Assembly (NCBI GenBank): GCA_013399695.1
Contig: VXAU01000760.1
Coordinates: forward strand, 4,448,967 to 4,512,966
DNA length: 64,000 nucleotides
Origin: Formicarius rufipectus
Lineage: Eukaryota; Chordata; Aves; Passeriformes; Formicariidae
Reading direction: 5' to 3'
Position numbers and translations under genes: made by a program. Each line of letters opens with the position of its first letter. Position 1 is the first letter of the stretch. The notes below the pieces were generated by a model. The model did not search any database. It was not told the DNA's origin and worked only from the letters and a program-made list of their open reading frames with translations. Positions 1 through 13,335 of the stretch are shown here, piece by piece.

Positions 1-3000
1 TTGAGAAGATAATGAGACATGAGCAATTAACGAGTGTCCAAGAAGATGAAAAATATGTAATCAGCACATATTGAAAACCAGGCTATAGTTTAAGGAATAT
101 TTTCTTCAGCAAGGAGGATATATTTTAACTCGCATCAGTTTCTTGCTACAATTATTGTACATGGTTGTATACAAACTGTATCACTGGTGCAGACTATCTT
201 AATCAGCATCCACATAATAATATTCATACTAATATTAAGTAAGGTTTTCAGAGACTCATTTAAATACCTTGCTGCCCAGAGTGAAGGCAAAGACATTCTG
301 GATATTTGATTAACAGAGCTAAGCTGTGCTGCCAACAGAACATACAAGTATGTAAACTTTTGGTTTCCCACGCTAACTTAGTGAGAGTGAGAAGTGACAG
401 TGCTGAGATCTGCAACGTAGCACAAAACTAATGAGCTGTCAGAGCACACTTGCATAAAAAATTTCAAGTTTAAGGGATCGTGTTAAAAAAGATGAACCAT
501 CCCTGAGAGGCTGTGTAATGATTCTATAGTTATGCATCTACTGATACTCAGATGTGGCTTTATTTAATAAATAGGAAAAGCAGCAGCATTCTCAGTACTT
601 CTGAAGAAATGTGGGCAGCTGTGTTCTATAGCTGTGTTGCTCTGTTGCATCTTTTCATCCAGTACAGAGGAAGACATCAGAAAATGTGCTCTTACTAAAC
701 TGTGAGGATACTTTGTATGCTGCTAAAAATAATCCAGTAATGATATATTGGCTAATACAACCTAAGAATTGGTTGTTTCTCATGCTTTTATCTTAGTATA
801 AGACATCCCATAATGCAAATTCCACTCTGTTAAATCAAGTAGTGGATAAATGTTCAAATACTGGTTTTCCTAAATTCTGTGCTTCAGGAGACTTTTCGCA
901 TTTCTGCTGTTCACATTTTCACTCCTCTGCCCATCTTTCTTTGTCAATACTAAATCAAAGCATTAGATTCTTTTTGATGTGAATGAAAATGTGGTGACAG
1001 ATTTTGGATGAGAAGTCCTATAATTCCTGAATTCATATTTCTAATCCATTTCCCATGAGAACTGAATTTGCACTCTAATATTTGGTCCTTCTAAAGGCTC
1101 TTTCGTTACACCACTTCCAGGCAGGGAAAGGAATAAAGAAATGGATAATCTCTTCAGAATTTTCCATATGCCTTGTACAGAGAATAGTGGAACAAGTGTT
1201 TTAAACAAAGAAAGGAAGGAAACTTTGATTTCTTGTTAAGAGATTGAAACCTCCTGATCTCTTGCCAAGCTGGTTTATTTTGCTGCCAGCAGTTGCCTCA
1301 CCTTAAACAGCTCCTTTTCATTTGCAAAACGAACAGCAGTGAAGGAGACAAGCTCTGCAGAATGGCAGTGCTGGAAGAATCTGCTTTGGTCAGTGCAGGG
1401 ACCAATTCACTTTCACATTTTGGTATGTACCAGAAAGTACACCCAGATCCAGTCTGGGGGGGACCTCAGGTGACTCCAACCAAATTTTACTTTTTTCTAC
1501 AAGTACATGAGGGTTACTGGTTTTGTGACTGTTGATCTCTTACCACACAGAAAATATTTAACTGCTTTTGCTATTGAATATGACCCTGATTTTCAGGGTT
1601 CCATATATTAAGGGGTTTTATTAAAGAATACCAAATTTAAGAAACTGAACTCATTTGAAGTGAACTGAATGCATTGGTTCTGAAAGTTGGTCTCCCTCAA
1701 AACTGATGAGTTATACCACATCCCTGGTGTTCATACAAGCGATTTCAGAGCAATCTCTAAGCAGATGTGGAGCCCAAGCTCTTAGATATTTTGCTTATCT
1801 TTTGTCAGTGAGAAGAAGAAGATGAGGAAGATGGTAAGGTCTGAAGTCAAACATTGGCCATGGGTACCACAGGACAAGGTTTTTAGTTTTATTATGCTAA
1901 TAGGGCCAGGACCAGACATGTGATGAAATTATCTGCTGTGTAGTGAGAAAGCATAAATCCTGCACACCCCTTCAGCCTGTTGTCCCAGTCATATTTATGC
2001 AAGGCTAATTGAGGGACTAATCAGCTACAGGTATCTGCTTAGTCCTTACTTTAGAACTAAAATAGAAAGCTTTTATTTGGAGAATTATAAATTAAAACAA
2101 TAATGGAAGTTACTAGTTTTGAGGGAGGAAATTCTAATCAGTGAGCTGTACTAGCAAACATTTTCCAGTTTTTGTCTGGATGGACACAGAGGTAGTTTGT
2201 TATTCTGAGATCCTTGGAACAGTCACTGCTCCAGACTGGAAACTGTTGCTCTGAAATGACAGTGATCTTGACATTATCTAAAAAATAGACATTTTAAAAT
2301 CAAGTTAAGACAGGATATGTAGGACTGTAGGACCTTAAATCTTCACTTTAATCCGGAGTGGCAGTAAATGCATTAATTGTGTTTTATTCCTGCAGTCTTC
2401 CGGTAAGGAAAAAAATAGACTCATTCTGTAAAAGCTATTATTTTAAATGAACAATGACTTTTTTTTTTTTTTTTGCCACAATAATAAGAGAGGAAATGCT
2501 GTCTGAATCTTTTTTTTCCCCCTTGGAAATACTTTCTAACTTGTAGTAAATCAAGTTAAAAACCCTCTATTCATTTGTTTTTTCCTTTATATAGTTATCA
2601 GAGTGCAATTAATGCTTCTACCAGCAGAAGTGATAGATAAGGGAATGAAGAAATAACGTTTCAGAGCTTCACACATCTCTCTGGGTCACCTAGATGGTAT
2701 GAAAGTATTTGGACTGTTTAGAAGAAATTATTTTCTAATAGTAAGTAAAATCACTTAGGAAGACTCCAACTATGATGCAGGAACCAGAACATCCAACTTA
2801 CCTGACTGCTCTAGAGCAATGGTTTACCTGCCCATTTCTCAGTTGCTCAACATACGAGTTAAAGATTACTGCACAGTCGCTTGTGTAGTTTTCTGTTTCT
2901 AGTGAAAACATCAATGGTTTTGCCAACTTGAAGGGCTTTTATCTCACTAAAGAAGCAAAGCAATGGGGAGGAAGGCACTTAAACAGCTTGAGAGCATTGT

Positions 3001-4361
3001 GCATGTGCTCAGAAGAACTGAATTTAAATTTTATTTATTTTTTTTACAAGAGTCTCTGTGGTCACAGATGCTAATATGTAATTCTAAAGATTTTTTGGCT
3101 AACCTGCTCCTTCAAGTTCAGGCAGCAGCATTTTTATTTATTTATTGCTTAATTGCCTTTTTAAAGCAGGGAAAAATCTAGAGAAAAGAAATATTTTTAA
3201 CTATTTGTTAGGACATACCCTTATGAAAAAACATGGTTCCTCTTTTCTGATTTGAGCAACAGGCATGAGCTCCTGTGAAAGGACACTTCAGATTTCCAGA
3301 TGGCAAATGGATTTAATCTGAAATAAGATGTTGAAAAACAAGTGTACTGAACCCAGCACTACCTGACTCAAACTGCACACAAACTTAGAAAAGTGAGTAA
3401 TATGAAAGAAGGAGTTTTTTAATTAATAGGCATCTTACTCAGGTAATTGTCTCTAGAAAGGGATTTATTATTTATCATTTGACCCAAAAGAAATGGAAAT
3501 CTTATGTCTAGGAAACAGCAGAGTATGTATGTCACAATGGGATTTTATCTTTGTTGGTATTACAGAAACCACATTAGAAAAAAAGATACTCTGTTTTGTC
3601 TCAGAGTTTACAAATCTAGCATTAAAAACAGAACAAAAGTCTGTATAATCAACAATGGAGTCAAGAAATCCATTGTTGGGAATTTATCTCCTGGGTTCAG
3701 TTTTAAAATGAACTTTGCTGTATTTTCTCTGCTACTAAACAGCTGTTGAAGAACAACAGAGAATGTACTAAAATAGAAAATGAAAACCTGCAGCTGAAGA
3801 ATTATGGTTAAATTAATTTCAGGAATTAAATTTACTCTTGTCAGGAATATAGATCAAAATGTATCTCATGTATCATTTTTAGCTGATTGTTGTATTTACA
3901 TACTCGTGTGTAATTTTCATATAATGTATCATTTATTTCTCACTTTTGGCTAACAGACCCTTTAGTCACCAAAGGCTTTAAAGCAGACCAACTCAGTCTT
4001 TTTCTAAAGTGAACATGCTGAAAATACCCAAAAGCTTCCCATCTCTAAAGTGAGATGACATTAGCACACAAAATGGCAAACGCTAGCAAGAGTTCTTTAC
4101 AGAGACAGCTGAGGCCTGTCGGTGGAGTTGGATTCAAAGCTTGCAAACCACCTCCTGCCCAGTGTGCCTTATGGGATGAATCCTCACCTTTGCCTTCCAT
4201 TTGGGCAACTTTTAGCCAATCCATACGTACTTGACACAGCTCCCCATTAGGTGCCTATAGAAACACTCTTAATTCTATGGCTGGTTCTGAGCCTTTTCCC
4301 TGCTGCAAGCACACCCTGTTCACCCAGCTGTTCGGCCCTCCCCACCCTCTGCTCCAGAGCT

Positions 4362-4401
4362 GCAGCTCCAGGAGGGCCAGGGCAGCTCCAGGAGGGCCAG
4401 G
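4362..4401. repeat. 20-bp perfect tandem duplication
   Basis: Two identical adjacent copies of a 20-base unit, gcagctccaggagggccagg, lie at 4,362-4,381 and 4,382-4,401 inside a locally GC-rich patch (about 4,300-4,460). The patch supports overlapping chance ORFs on both strands, none recognisable. Confidence 0.9.
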
Positions 4402-5337
4402 GCTTCCCCAGGCAGCTTCCCCTCTGCCCAGAAGGCTGTGTGCAGAATAAGGGAGAGGGTCGCACAGCTTGCTGTGCCATTTACAGAATACGCGCAGGTA
4501 CAATCTCGGCACAAGCCAAAAGCAAAGTGAGAGACAGTCACATAAATACAACCTTTGTCCCATCAAGTTACTTTTCCACCTGCACATTAATCACAGGTTA
4601 AGAACTCTGCTCTAAATGTAATTAAAATGGAAGGACAATGATGAGAGAGGTAGATTACTGACGGCTTTGTAAAAAAATGCAATGCAGGAAATTACAATTT
4701 AAGTGATGATTTTTGCACAGAGATACAAACTCTTTCAAAGTTAACAGCTGAGATTGCAAAGGAGGTTTTGCCATTGGTGCCATTTCTATGGCAAAAAGAC
4801 AAAAATTCGGAACCCCCACTGGTTTCCCCAATCCAGAATCTGTTAGGTCTGTTCTCAAGAACATTATTTGGCAATAACTGCTGACAGTTTCTTATGCTAC
4901 ATGAACGTTTCCTCCTCCCACCTAAATACAGAGTTTCCAATTTGAGGCTTACTTGTCTCCCATTTTACTTAAGGGTATGTATATGTATATCAGTGTATGT
5001 AGAAAAGATGAACTGGGTTTGTATCTTAGTAATATGAATTATTAATGATTAAGTGAAGTGGCCTCATTTAATACAAAGTCTTGAAATTAGGCCTCCTTCC
5101 AAATATATTTTTAAATACAGAATGCATATTTACAAGGCATTGGTAGCTGCTCTACCTTGATTTCACTGTGGGTATTGACACAGTGACTTAGGATCTAACA
5201 AAAAATCTGCTCTCATTGAGATAATCTCAACCACTTCACAATAAGAGGAGGGAACAGATAAAATTATATTTCATGGTTAAACAAGGCAAATGTTTAGTGT
5301 TTACTGGTGTGGTATTTATTTGGACACTGCTTTGGGC

Positions 5338-5356
5338 TATATATATATATATATAT
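5338..5356. repeat. TA dinucleotide microsatellite
   Basis: About nine and a half uninterrupted TA units. A simple repeat likely to vary in length between individuals. Confidence 0.9.
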
Positions 5357-8300
5357 CTGTCTCAATTTGGATTTGAGAAATCAGCTCTACAGCATACATT
5401 GTGTTAACAGTATGAATTCACTGCCTGCAATCTACACAAATAACCATTTTCTCTGCAGTCACTTGAGTGTTTTAAATGTGACTAACTCTTCTTTTTCTGC
5501 TATAGTTACACAGGGTGGTCATTCCTCTCAAGTACTGGTTAATAAACTCTAATAACCTTGTTAATAACCTTTTCTAGTTTTCAGTGCAGTGCCAAGCTGT
5601 GCTTAGTTTGTGTTTAAATGCTGAGAACAGTGTTAGTCTTCATAGCACATGTGAAGTGCAGTTCCATTATCAGCTTCACAAATCACCTTCTACACACAGG
5701 AACTGCACTGTGATTTCTGCAAGAGATCACAACCAGATTTTCTCCTTAGGATGGCTGTAAGTACTTTGTCTTATTTGTGTTGTGGAATTATTTTTTTAAA
5801 AAATCCCTTTCTGTGGCCCTAAATTTGTTAACAAATAGATCTCTCAGTTATAATCACTGTGTCTTTGGTCTGAACATTAGAATGTGCAATTTTGTTTGCA
5901 CAAATCTATGCGGATGGATTTTATTGTAAATTATTTTGTCTTTCTTCTGATAGCACACAATTTAGCAAATAAATAAAAACTGAAGATTGATAGTAGTAGA
6001 GCAACAAAATGCCTGTTACAATTACAGCAGCAGACAACTGCAAAAAAAAAAAAAGGTTGTAGTACATTTCAGTCTATGTTTTAATACTCAAGATTTGTTT
6101 GTAGTCTAAGACTTTATTTTCTCATGGGCTCTCTGATTGTACCAGACCACATTTTGATATGGCTTTCTTTCAATTAACTAGATCATGCTCCTGCTACCCA
6201 AAACACTTCCATGTGTGTATGGGAAGTATGTCTCCCAGCATGAGGAGAAGATACAGCAGCTTTGCTTATTGTGTGAGCACTCAAGTAGATTTGTGTTGGT
6301 TTTGTCTGCAGTATGAACCTAGAAAAAAAACTTTCCCAAGACATAGTATTAAAAAACTTGTATTTTACCATCATCTTGTAGTAACCACTGTTGCCCTTAA
6401 AGTATATAGAGATCAGTTAAATGTTCTGGTTTAAGTATAGTTTCTGTTTAAAGGACTGCATCTAGCAGCAGGAGGCAGAATAAACATTTTTGATTGTATT
6501 ATGATTAGGAAGCAATGGAAAGGGAGGTCTGTTATATGTTCTTTTTCAAATGTGAGATAAATAGGAAAATACATTTTCAAAATAACTTGAACCCATTATT
6601 AGTGGTCCTTTGAGGAAGATCTGCTGGCATTTACTGGGAATAAACTAGGCAGGAACCTGCAAAATCAAAAGAAATGGATTTATGGATCCCATGTAGCTCT
6701 GATTCTTTTATATTATTCCTATAATATTTATTTATTAAACTATGTTATAGACTACAAAATGTACCTGCTGCTCTTTTGAAACCACAGATAGTTGAAAATC
6801 CACAAAAGTCAATTGCTGAGAGTTTATAATTTTGCTTAAAATTATATAATAATTTGCTGTAAGGGTAATATAATCTTCTAAAAAATGCTGTAAAAAAGCC
6901 AAATCAAAAATAGAGTAATGGTGGAATTCCCACACATTCAGATTAGAAAGAAAATGCTGACTGTCATTTTCCATTTTCAAAAGTTCTCCTTTTTTCGACT
7001 TCCTCTTTCAAAATCATATAAATAAACAGATTAGCTGCCTGGCATAAAACGTGGACATTATCTCAATTTGTAAGCCTTGTGACTCTGTGTGGGCATTCCA
7101 AAACTGTACACACTATAGGGATACTCCCTAAGAATGAATTCATCAGGAACAGATGGAAGTAGGACTTCCCAGAAAAACTTCTGAGCATCTGCAGTATCAT
7201 TTATTAAGGAGGCAGGAAGGTAGTTAGCTTTTTAAAAATCTAGCTGTCATGGAGGGAGAGAAATACTCACAAAGACTTAGTAAATAATCTCAGATAAATA
7301 CATTAGTCAAGAGCTGTTCCTATATATCATTAAATGTTAAGTATTTTTATAACTTCAGTTTGATGCCACCATCACTAAGGTGTATGTATGTAACACACTG
7401 TTTGGATGAGGAAGTAAATTGGAACATACCCAAAACAAGTAGGTTAAAATACCTTTTAACAGTTAAATGAGAACTAAGTTTCAATGATTTATAGAATACT
7501 GTGAACTTGCTGCTAAACTGTACATAAAAGCTGGCTTGCTATAATATTTTTCTGAGCTAATGTATGCCCAGAAGGACTAATAATAGGCTTTATGAGTCAC
7601 AAGCATTCATTAACTAAGCCACCAGAGTTTAAAAAACATAACAGCTGAGATCTTGACTGTTTGAAGTCAACAAATAAATTATTATGTTTTAAGAAATAGT
7701 AACTCTTTTAAAAACACTATAATAATACGCTTGTAAATATTTAAGATTCTTTAGTCTATGCAAACCCAGCATGTTAATTACCAGATTAGCAAGAATATCT
7801 TTCAAGACCAAACTTGAACCCATCTTATAGATTTTGAAACACATTTGGAATGCTTGACTCCCTCACAATGGTCCCAAGGGGAGATGTGTTACTCTCACTC
7901 GTGTCTGGTTACTCGAGAAGGCACCATTCAGACACAGCGTTTGGGTTTCCATGCAGAGCTGCTTTTTACTTCAGTTATCCAGCTGGCTTGATATGGGTAC
8001 AATTAAATCAAATGATTTGTTCAAGGTCACTAAGGGATTCAGTAACTTGATTGGGGGAAGAAAGTTGGACTGGGAAACCTGAAAATACTAGTTCCCATCG
8101 TGGGACAATTTCTCAGTAGCATTTAAGTAAATTAGAGGGGCAACCTATTGTATTTCAGAGTCATCTGCACAAACTTCTGATTGTATAGACTAAATTTACA
8201 TCAGTGGGAAAATGTAGATGCAGAAGGAAAACCTAACAAAAAACCTGAACACTTTCATGTGACAGATATCTTAAAAGACATACCAGATAAAGAAAGGAAA

Positions 8301-11300
8301 AAAATAAAATTTTCCTTCCTAAGCTTTTTTTGGTTTTGTAGGTATCACTTTTAGAGAAAAAGTTTCTAATGATTCTTTCTTGCTTGTCTTTGGTCATGTA
8401 CTAGCCAACCTTCAAACACTGGGATTTTTAGGACTTTTGTAATTTACAGGTGTTCCTTTGTTGTTGCTGTTGTTTAATTTTACTTTCCCATTTTTAGCAG
8501 CCTAGAGACATGTCAGTACTATCATGAGACTATTATGTCAGTATGATACCGCTCCTTTTATCAGCAAGATTAGATGACTGCTGCATGCATTGATTACTGA
8601 TAAGAGTAATGAGCTGTCATCTTCTATAGTAACAGAAGGCAATGACATATGCACATTAACTCATAATTGGCATGTTAAAATTTGGTGGTAAAGGAATAGT
8701 GAAATTTAGTATTTTCTACTAAAAACAGAACATAACGCTCCACCAAGGACAGAGACTCCTGCAGTTGCTTTCTACCCTGTTCCTCCTTCCAAACCTGACT
8801 TCCCTTCTCCAGGGCTTTCATTCCCTCCAACATAAATTTTCCAAGTTTTTTGTCTTCACTCTTCATTTCAGCCTCAGTCTCCTGACTTAGCCAGTGCTGG
8901 CTTTTTCCTTGGCTTGCTGCCTGAGTCCCCTGCTGAACTCAGGATGTGGTTCTGCCAATCTAATTGTGGGCTGCTACTGAAAGGGGTAGTCCGTCCCATT
9001 CCTTCTACTGTCTGTCCTGGTCTCCCCTGTGAGCTGAGCCAGGGAACTAAACTTGTGTAGTTCCTTTTCCTTCAGTTCAGCTCTCCAAATCAGGTCATCA
9101 TGCGGTAAGATGAACACCAATGCTAAAAATCACAGTCAGGGTTTGGAAAGAACAGTGCAATAGAGGGAGGAGGGACATCATCTCTTTCAGCAGCACTTGA
9201 AAATTAATGTGAGTTTCATCACTGAACTTAATTTTCAGCCCCAAACTCCTCACCCTGCCTTTCCCATGCTTCATTTTCCCTCTTCAGCCCCTCTTCCTAA
9301 TGGCTTCCCATTTGCCCCTGCCGTTGCTGCTCCCATCCCATAGGTACCCACCAGGTCATGACAGCTGTCTTGCCTGGCTATTTTTTTCTGCATCAGACCT
9401 GGACTTCAGTGATCCCTCAGAGAGAGACCTTGTCAGTAACTGCCAGTGGTTCCTTACTCAATTTCTGTTTACAGTGTTAGCTCAGGAGGAGAGAAAAATG
9501 TTTTGCCAATTAAGACACATACCTCATTTGTATAAACTCCTCTCAAACCAGCTTTAATTAAGATCTTTTACTCATCCATGAAAAAAAAAATCTGAAACTG
9601 AACTCTGACAGCATGTGTTATTAAATGGATAAAACCCCTAATAGTTATGAAATTCCTAAAAATTGAGCTTTCCTCACTTGGAACCTTTTGTATTAAAATT
9701 AAGCGGTGAAATAGTTTTCAGCAATAGTTAGAGGCTCTTGTTCCTACTGTAAACAAATGCTGAATATCTGGCCAAAAGTCTCTGTGTAATGCGAGTCAAC
9801 TCCCATTGACTTCACAGGAGTTATCATGCTATATATGAGAGCAGAATCCTGTCTCTGTGAATAAAGGAGTTTTTTCAAGAGTGAGGGGGCTCCGCACAAT
9901 GACTGCATTTTTACCAGCCCTTTCTGATTCACTGGCAAACTCCCAAACACAAGAACTGTTTCTGTAGTCTTTTTACTCTCACAATGACACACATTTTCTT
10001 TTTCATTTTTAGTGGGAAGTCTTTTGTACTTTTTTTCTCTCATGAAAATGTGTGGTTTATGTTTCTTGGTATTTTGTACAGTGAAGTAGAAAGTATTTCT
10101 CAGTCACAGTATTTTTGAAGTTGGTCATTCCTGAGTTTATTGTGTATCTTCTAATTCCAGCGTAAAACCTAGCTGAGGATAGAGAAGCAGATTTGAGCCT
10201 GATGCATGCGTCTCTTGCAATTCAAAAGCTTCTTTGAAACGAGACTGGGCAGGCCCCTGTGGAAGTTCCAGCAGCCTCAGGGAGCTATCCAAGTGGTGCC
10301 AAAGTTGTGTCATGCTGTGGTCCACCCTAGACCCAAACTAGAAAAGAAGGGGGTGGCTCTCTAGTCGTTAGGAATTCTCCAATGTGCCAAAGTGAAATTC
10401 CCTCTAGCAATATAAAAAAATTCAATTTGTACTAAAGACCTGCCCTCTGTAGAGTTTCTGTGCTGTAAACAACTGCAATCTTCCTTCCTATCAGATTTTA
10501 ATTTTTGCCCAGAGTTCTGCATGGCAGTTTTTAGAAAGAACTTAACAAGTACATTTAGGCAATTAATATTTTTAAACTTTGGACTTTTTGTGTTAAATGG
10601 TTTACATTTTTATCATCATCATACCTTATTTTCTTGATAGTGAGACAAGGTGGTTTTCTTCCCATTGTGCTTTAGGAAACACCATTATAACTGGTATTGC
10701 CAATTACACAATTACGAAGATCTGCCATGCATATAAAGCTGCCTTTCCAGAGAAACAGCACATTGTAAGCTGAGGAGCATTCCTGGTGTTGAATGGTCTG
10801 TGAGATGAACCCAAACTTGACAATGGTCAGACCCCATATTCAGAACCACCAGTGTCACTCACTCATCTCTCTGTGGAACCAACTCAAATATATCAGTGAC
10901 CATCTGATACATAGAACTGGATTTTTTCCAAAACCGAGTTAAAAGCTGTCTTTTCAAAGTATATCTAATCTCATGTTTAAAATGCAAGCAAATGTGTACC
11001 CACTATCTCTCCTGATATAAACTACTTAAATATTAAATTGCCCTCATGGTCAGGAAATGTCAACATTAGGTTTGTCTAGCCCCAGTTTCCAGCAAAGGGA
11101 TACCATCGCCTTTGCCAGCGAGGTTGAAAAGGTCATACTATCAAGACCTCTTTTCTATATTTAAGTGCATATTCAAAGTCATCCAGTCTCTTGTCAGTTT
11201 CTTTCTTTCAGAAGCTGAATAAGCTGAAATGCAGATGCTCCATATTCTAAGTTAGCTTGTTTTCTGCTCCCTGGATAATTTTGCAGTACTCTTTGAACTA

Positions 11301-12676
11301 TCACTAATATTTTCGTGCTGTTGCAAATATCAGAAGTGGCTGCAGGTGTTTTTGTACTGTTCCTTCACCAATGTATGCAGATACCTTCTTTCTAGAAGAC
11401 AAGTTTTTATGCACATTAGGTTGCATCAGCTCTTTTCCATTTCCCATGACCTCGCACTGCCAGGGGTGTGCTGGCCCCCAGCCCAGGCTGAGCCTATACC
11501 TGGTCAGCCCTGCTCATCTGGACCCCGACTCCAGGGCTCTTGCAGGTGACCTTACAGCAGATCATGTTGTCCTTACTCAGCACTTTGTATTAACTGGAGT
11601 ATGGAGGGACCTTTCCATTATTTTCCCTTGGATCAATGTCTAACTAAACAGGATTGTATGTCCATGAGCTAGAATTTTGATCATTTTGCATCTCAGAAAC
11701 AGTTGAATTTTCACTGCAGGTGAGGATCCACCACTCTATCCAGTCAGACTGGTCTGCATTAGATCACTGACTTTAAAAATTAGCATAGTTGCTATTACAG
11801 TAAAACTGAGCCTCTGAAACTCACTGGAGCAGAGCACAAAAAGATTCCCATGTTTTATGGTGTGCAGATCAAAGAGCTTCAGAGGTTGTTGGATAATACT
11901 ACTTCCTCTAATACTGTGCTTTACACTTTTTTTTTTTTTAATAAGAATATATTTAGATGTTGACATTTCATTGCATAATGTAGGGTTGTTCCTTAGAGAC
12001 AATCTCATTTTTAAAATCTCTATTAACTCCCCCAGTCTGCATCTAGCAAACTTTGATGGTTTTGGATCAATACAGTGCCCCGTCCCAAAAGATTGCTATA
12101 GGTACATTTTGCTGACATTATTCCTTAAGAGTGTAGGAGACCTATTTGAATCAACTGAGGAAAATTCAGTAAAGCAGTTGTTAGCATGGAATGACAGTCC
12201 TTTGCTTGGTGGCATTTAGAAGAAAAATTAAAATGGAGAAGGCTTATTTTTGGCCTGAAATGGAATCTATTAGCTGATCAGTGTGACATAGCGCAATTAG
12301 CGAGTGATACACTACTTTCTGCTGTTGTTTTACAGCAAATGGAATTATTTAGATGATGCACTGTAACAGAACAGACTACTGGAATCAGGCATTCAGGAGG
12401 CAAATAGTTTTTTCTCTGGTTTATTCTATACATTTACTGCTTTGTGGCATGAATAATACTGCAATTATCATAAAGGTTTAAACTAATCATGCTGATACAT
12501 ACGTATTTCCTCTTCATTAATAAATCCTCTTGTTTAAGACATCCCTTACATTGTTTCTCTCACATTTTAACATATACTCTGCCATACTTTATCACTCAGG
12601 TTTGTTCTCTGGCTTATTGACTCGCTATTTTAAGAACTGCTTTGATGAAGGAACTTTCCTGAGTTTTGCGGTCTCG

Positions 12677-12693
12677 CAATAATGCCATTATTG
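12677..12693. promoter_or_regulatory. Palindromic homeodomain-dimer-like motif
   Basis: The 17 bases are an inverted repeat of eight plus eight around one central C (caataatg c cattattg). The core at 12,680-12,690 fits TAAT-N3-ATTA, the P3 site described for cooperative binding of paired-class homeodomain dimers. It sits at the AT-rich shoulder of the CpG island. Function is inferred from the motif only. Confidence 0.4.
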
Positions 12694-13280
12694 ATGCTGG
12701 CAGAGGGCTCCCCGAGGGCTGGCACTGCTCCGCTTGGCACTCGGGAACGACCTGCAGGGCTGTAGCTCCTGATCCGCGCCGGAGTGAAGGGGTCTGGTCC
12801 TCTGCCGCCAGCCGGGGGATGGGCAACGGGGCTGTGCTTGACCTTGAGTGCGACAGCAAGCGAGCTTGGGAGGCCTTGCGCGCCCGCACTCGTATTGCCA
12901 ATGGCCCTCCAGCAGCATCCCGACACTCTCGTGTTCCTTCACCGCTCCTTCGGCTGGTGAAGGATCACCGGAGTGCCGGGATGGGGACGGCACGTGGGAA
13001 CCTTTCCGTCCCCTAGCCTTGCCCTAAGATGGTTGGGCATCGGGAACGGCCCCGCGCCGCAGCAGTCCTGTCCTGAAACCGGGCGGGCACAGCGCGGGGT
13101 CGGCACTGCGACCGAGGGGCCTGGCGGGGCCGGAGAGAGACCCCCGGCCGGGCGGGCGGGGATAGCGCAGGTGCGGGTGGCGGTGTGCGGGTCGCTGTTG
13201 GCGGCGTGCCGTCACGACTGCAGATGCCACCCCATCCCCGCTCTCCCCTCCCGTCTCACTCCCCTCACGGCCGGGCGTGC

Positions 13281-13335
13281 GGGGCGGGGCCGCCAGGGGG
13301 CGCGCGCGCGCGCGGCGGGCGCGGATTGGCCGCGG
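13281..13335 (+). promoter_or_regulatory. ATP1B3: Proximal ATP1B3 promoter elements
   Basis: Three elements are packed just before the gap. A GC box (ggggcggggc, 13,281-13,290) fits Sp1/KLF binding. The sequence ccgccagggggcgc (13,290-13,303) closely matches the CTCF core. An inverted CCAAT box (attgg, 13,325-13,329) fits NF-Y. No TATA box is visible, as usual for CpG-island promoters. The transcription start is probably inside the adjacent gap. Confidence 0.6.
13301..13314. repeat. Alternating CG tract (CG)7
   Basis: Seven consecutive CG units overlap the 3' edge of the CTCF-like motif. Alternating CG is the classic Z-DNA-forming sequence and a CpG methylation target. Confidence 0.85.

Larger units (their letters stand above)
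1..12650. other. Intergenic region upstream of ATP1B3
   Basis: No exon with splice sites and recognisable protein similarity was found on either strand in this AT-rich stretch. The open reading frames here are at most about 120 codons, have no recognisable domains, and overlap one another in several frames, as expected by chance. Contents I can name are a TA microsatellite (5,338-5,356), a 20-bp tandem duplication (4,362-4,401), short homopolymer runs (for example T at about 2,461 and A at about 6,042), and pyrimidine-rich but unrecognised sequence around 8,730-9,300. Distal enhancers could be present but cannot be proven from one sequence. Confidence 0.6.

Noticed and set aside
1..12650. GRK7 or another upstream neighbour gene
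   Set aside because: GRK7 is the expected neighbour from recalled human gene order, but no kinase exon or clear 3' UTR was found in this interval.
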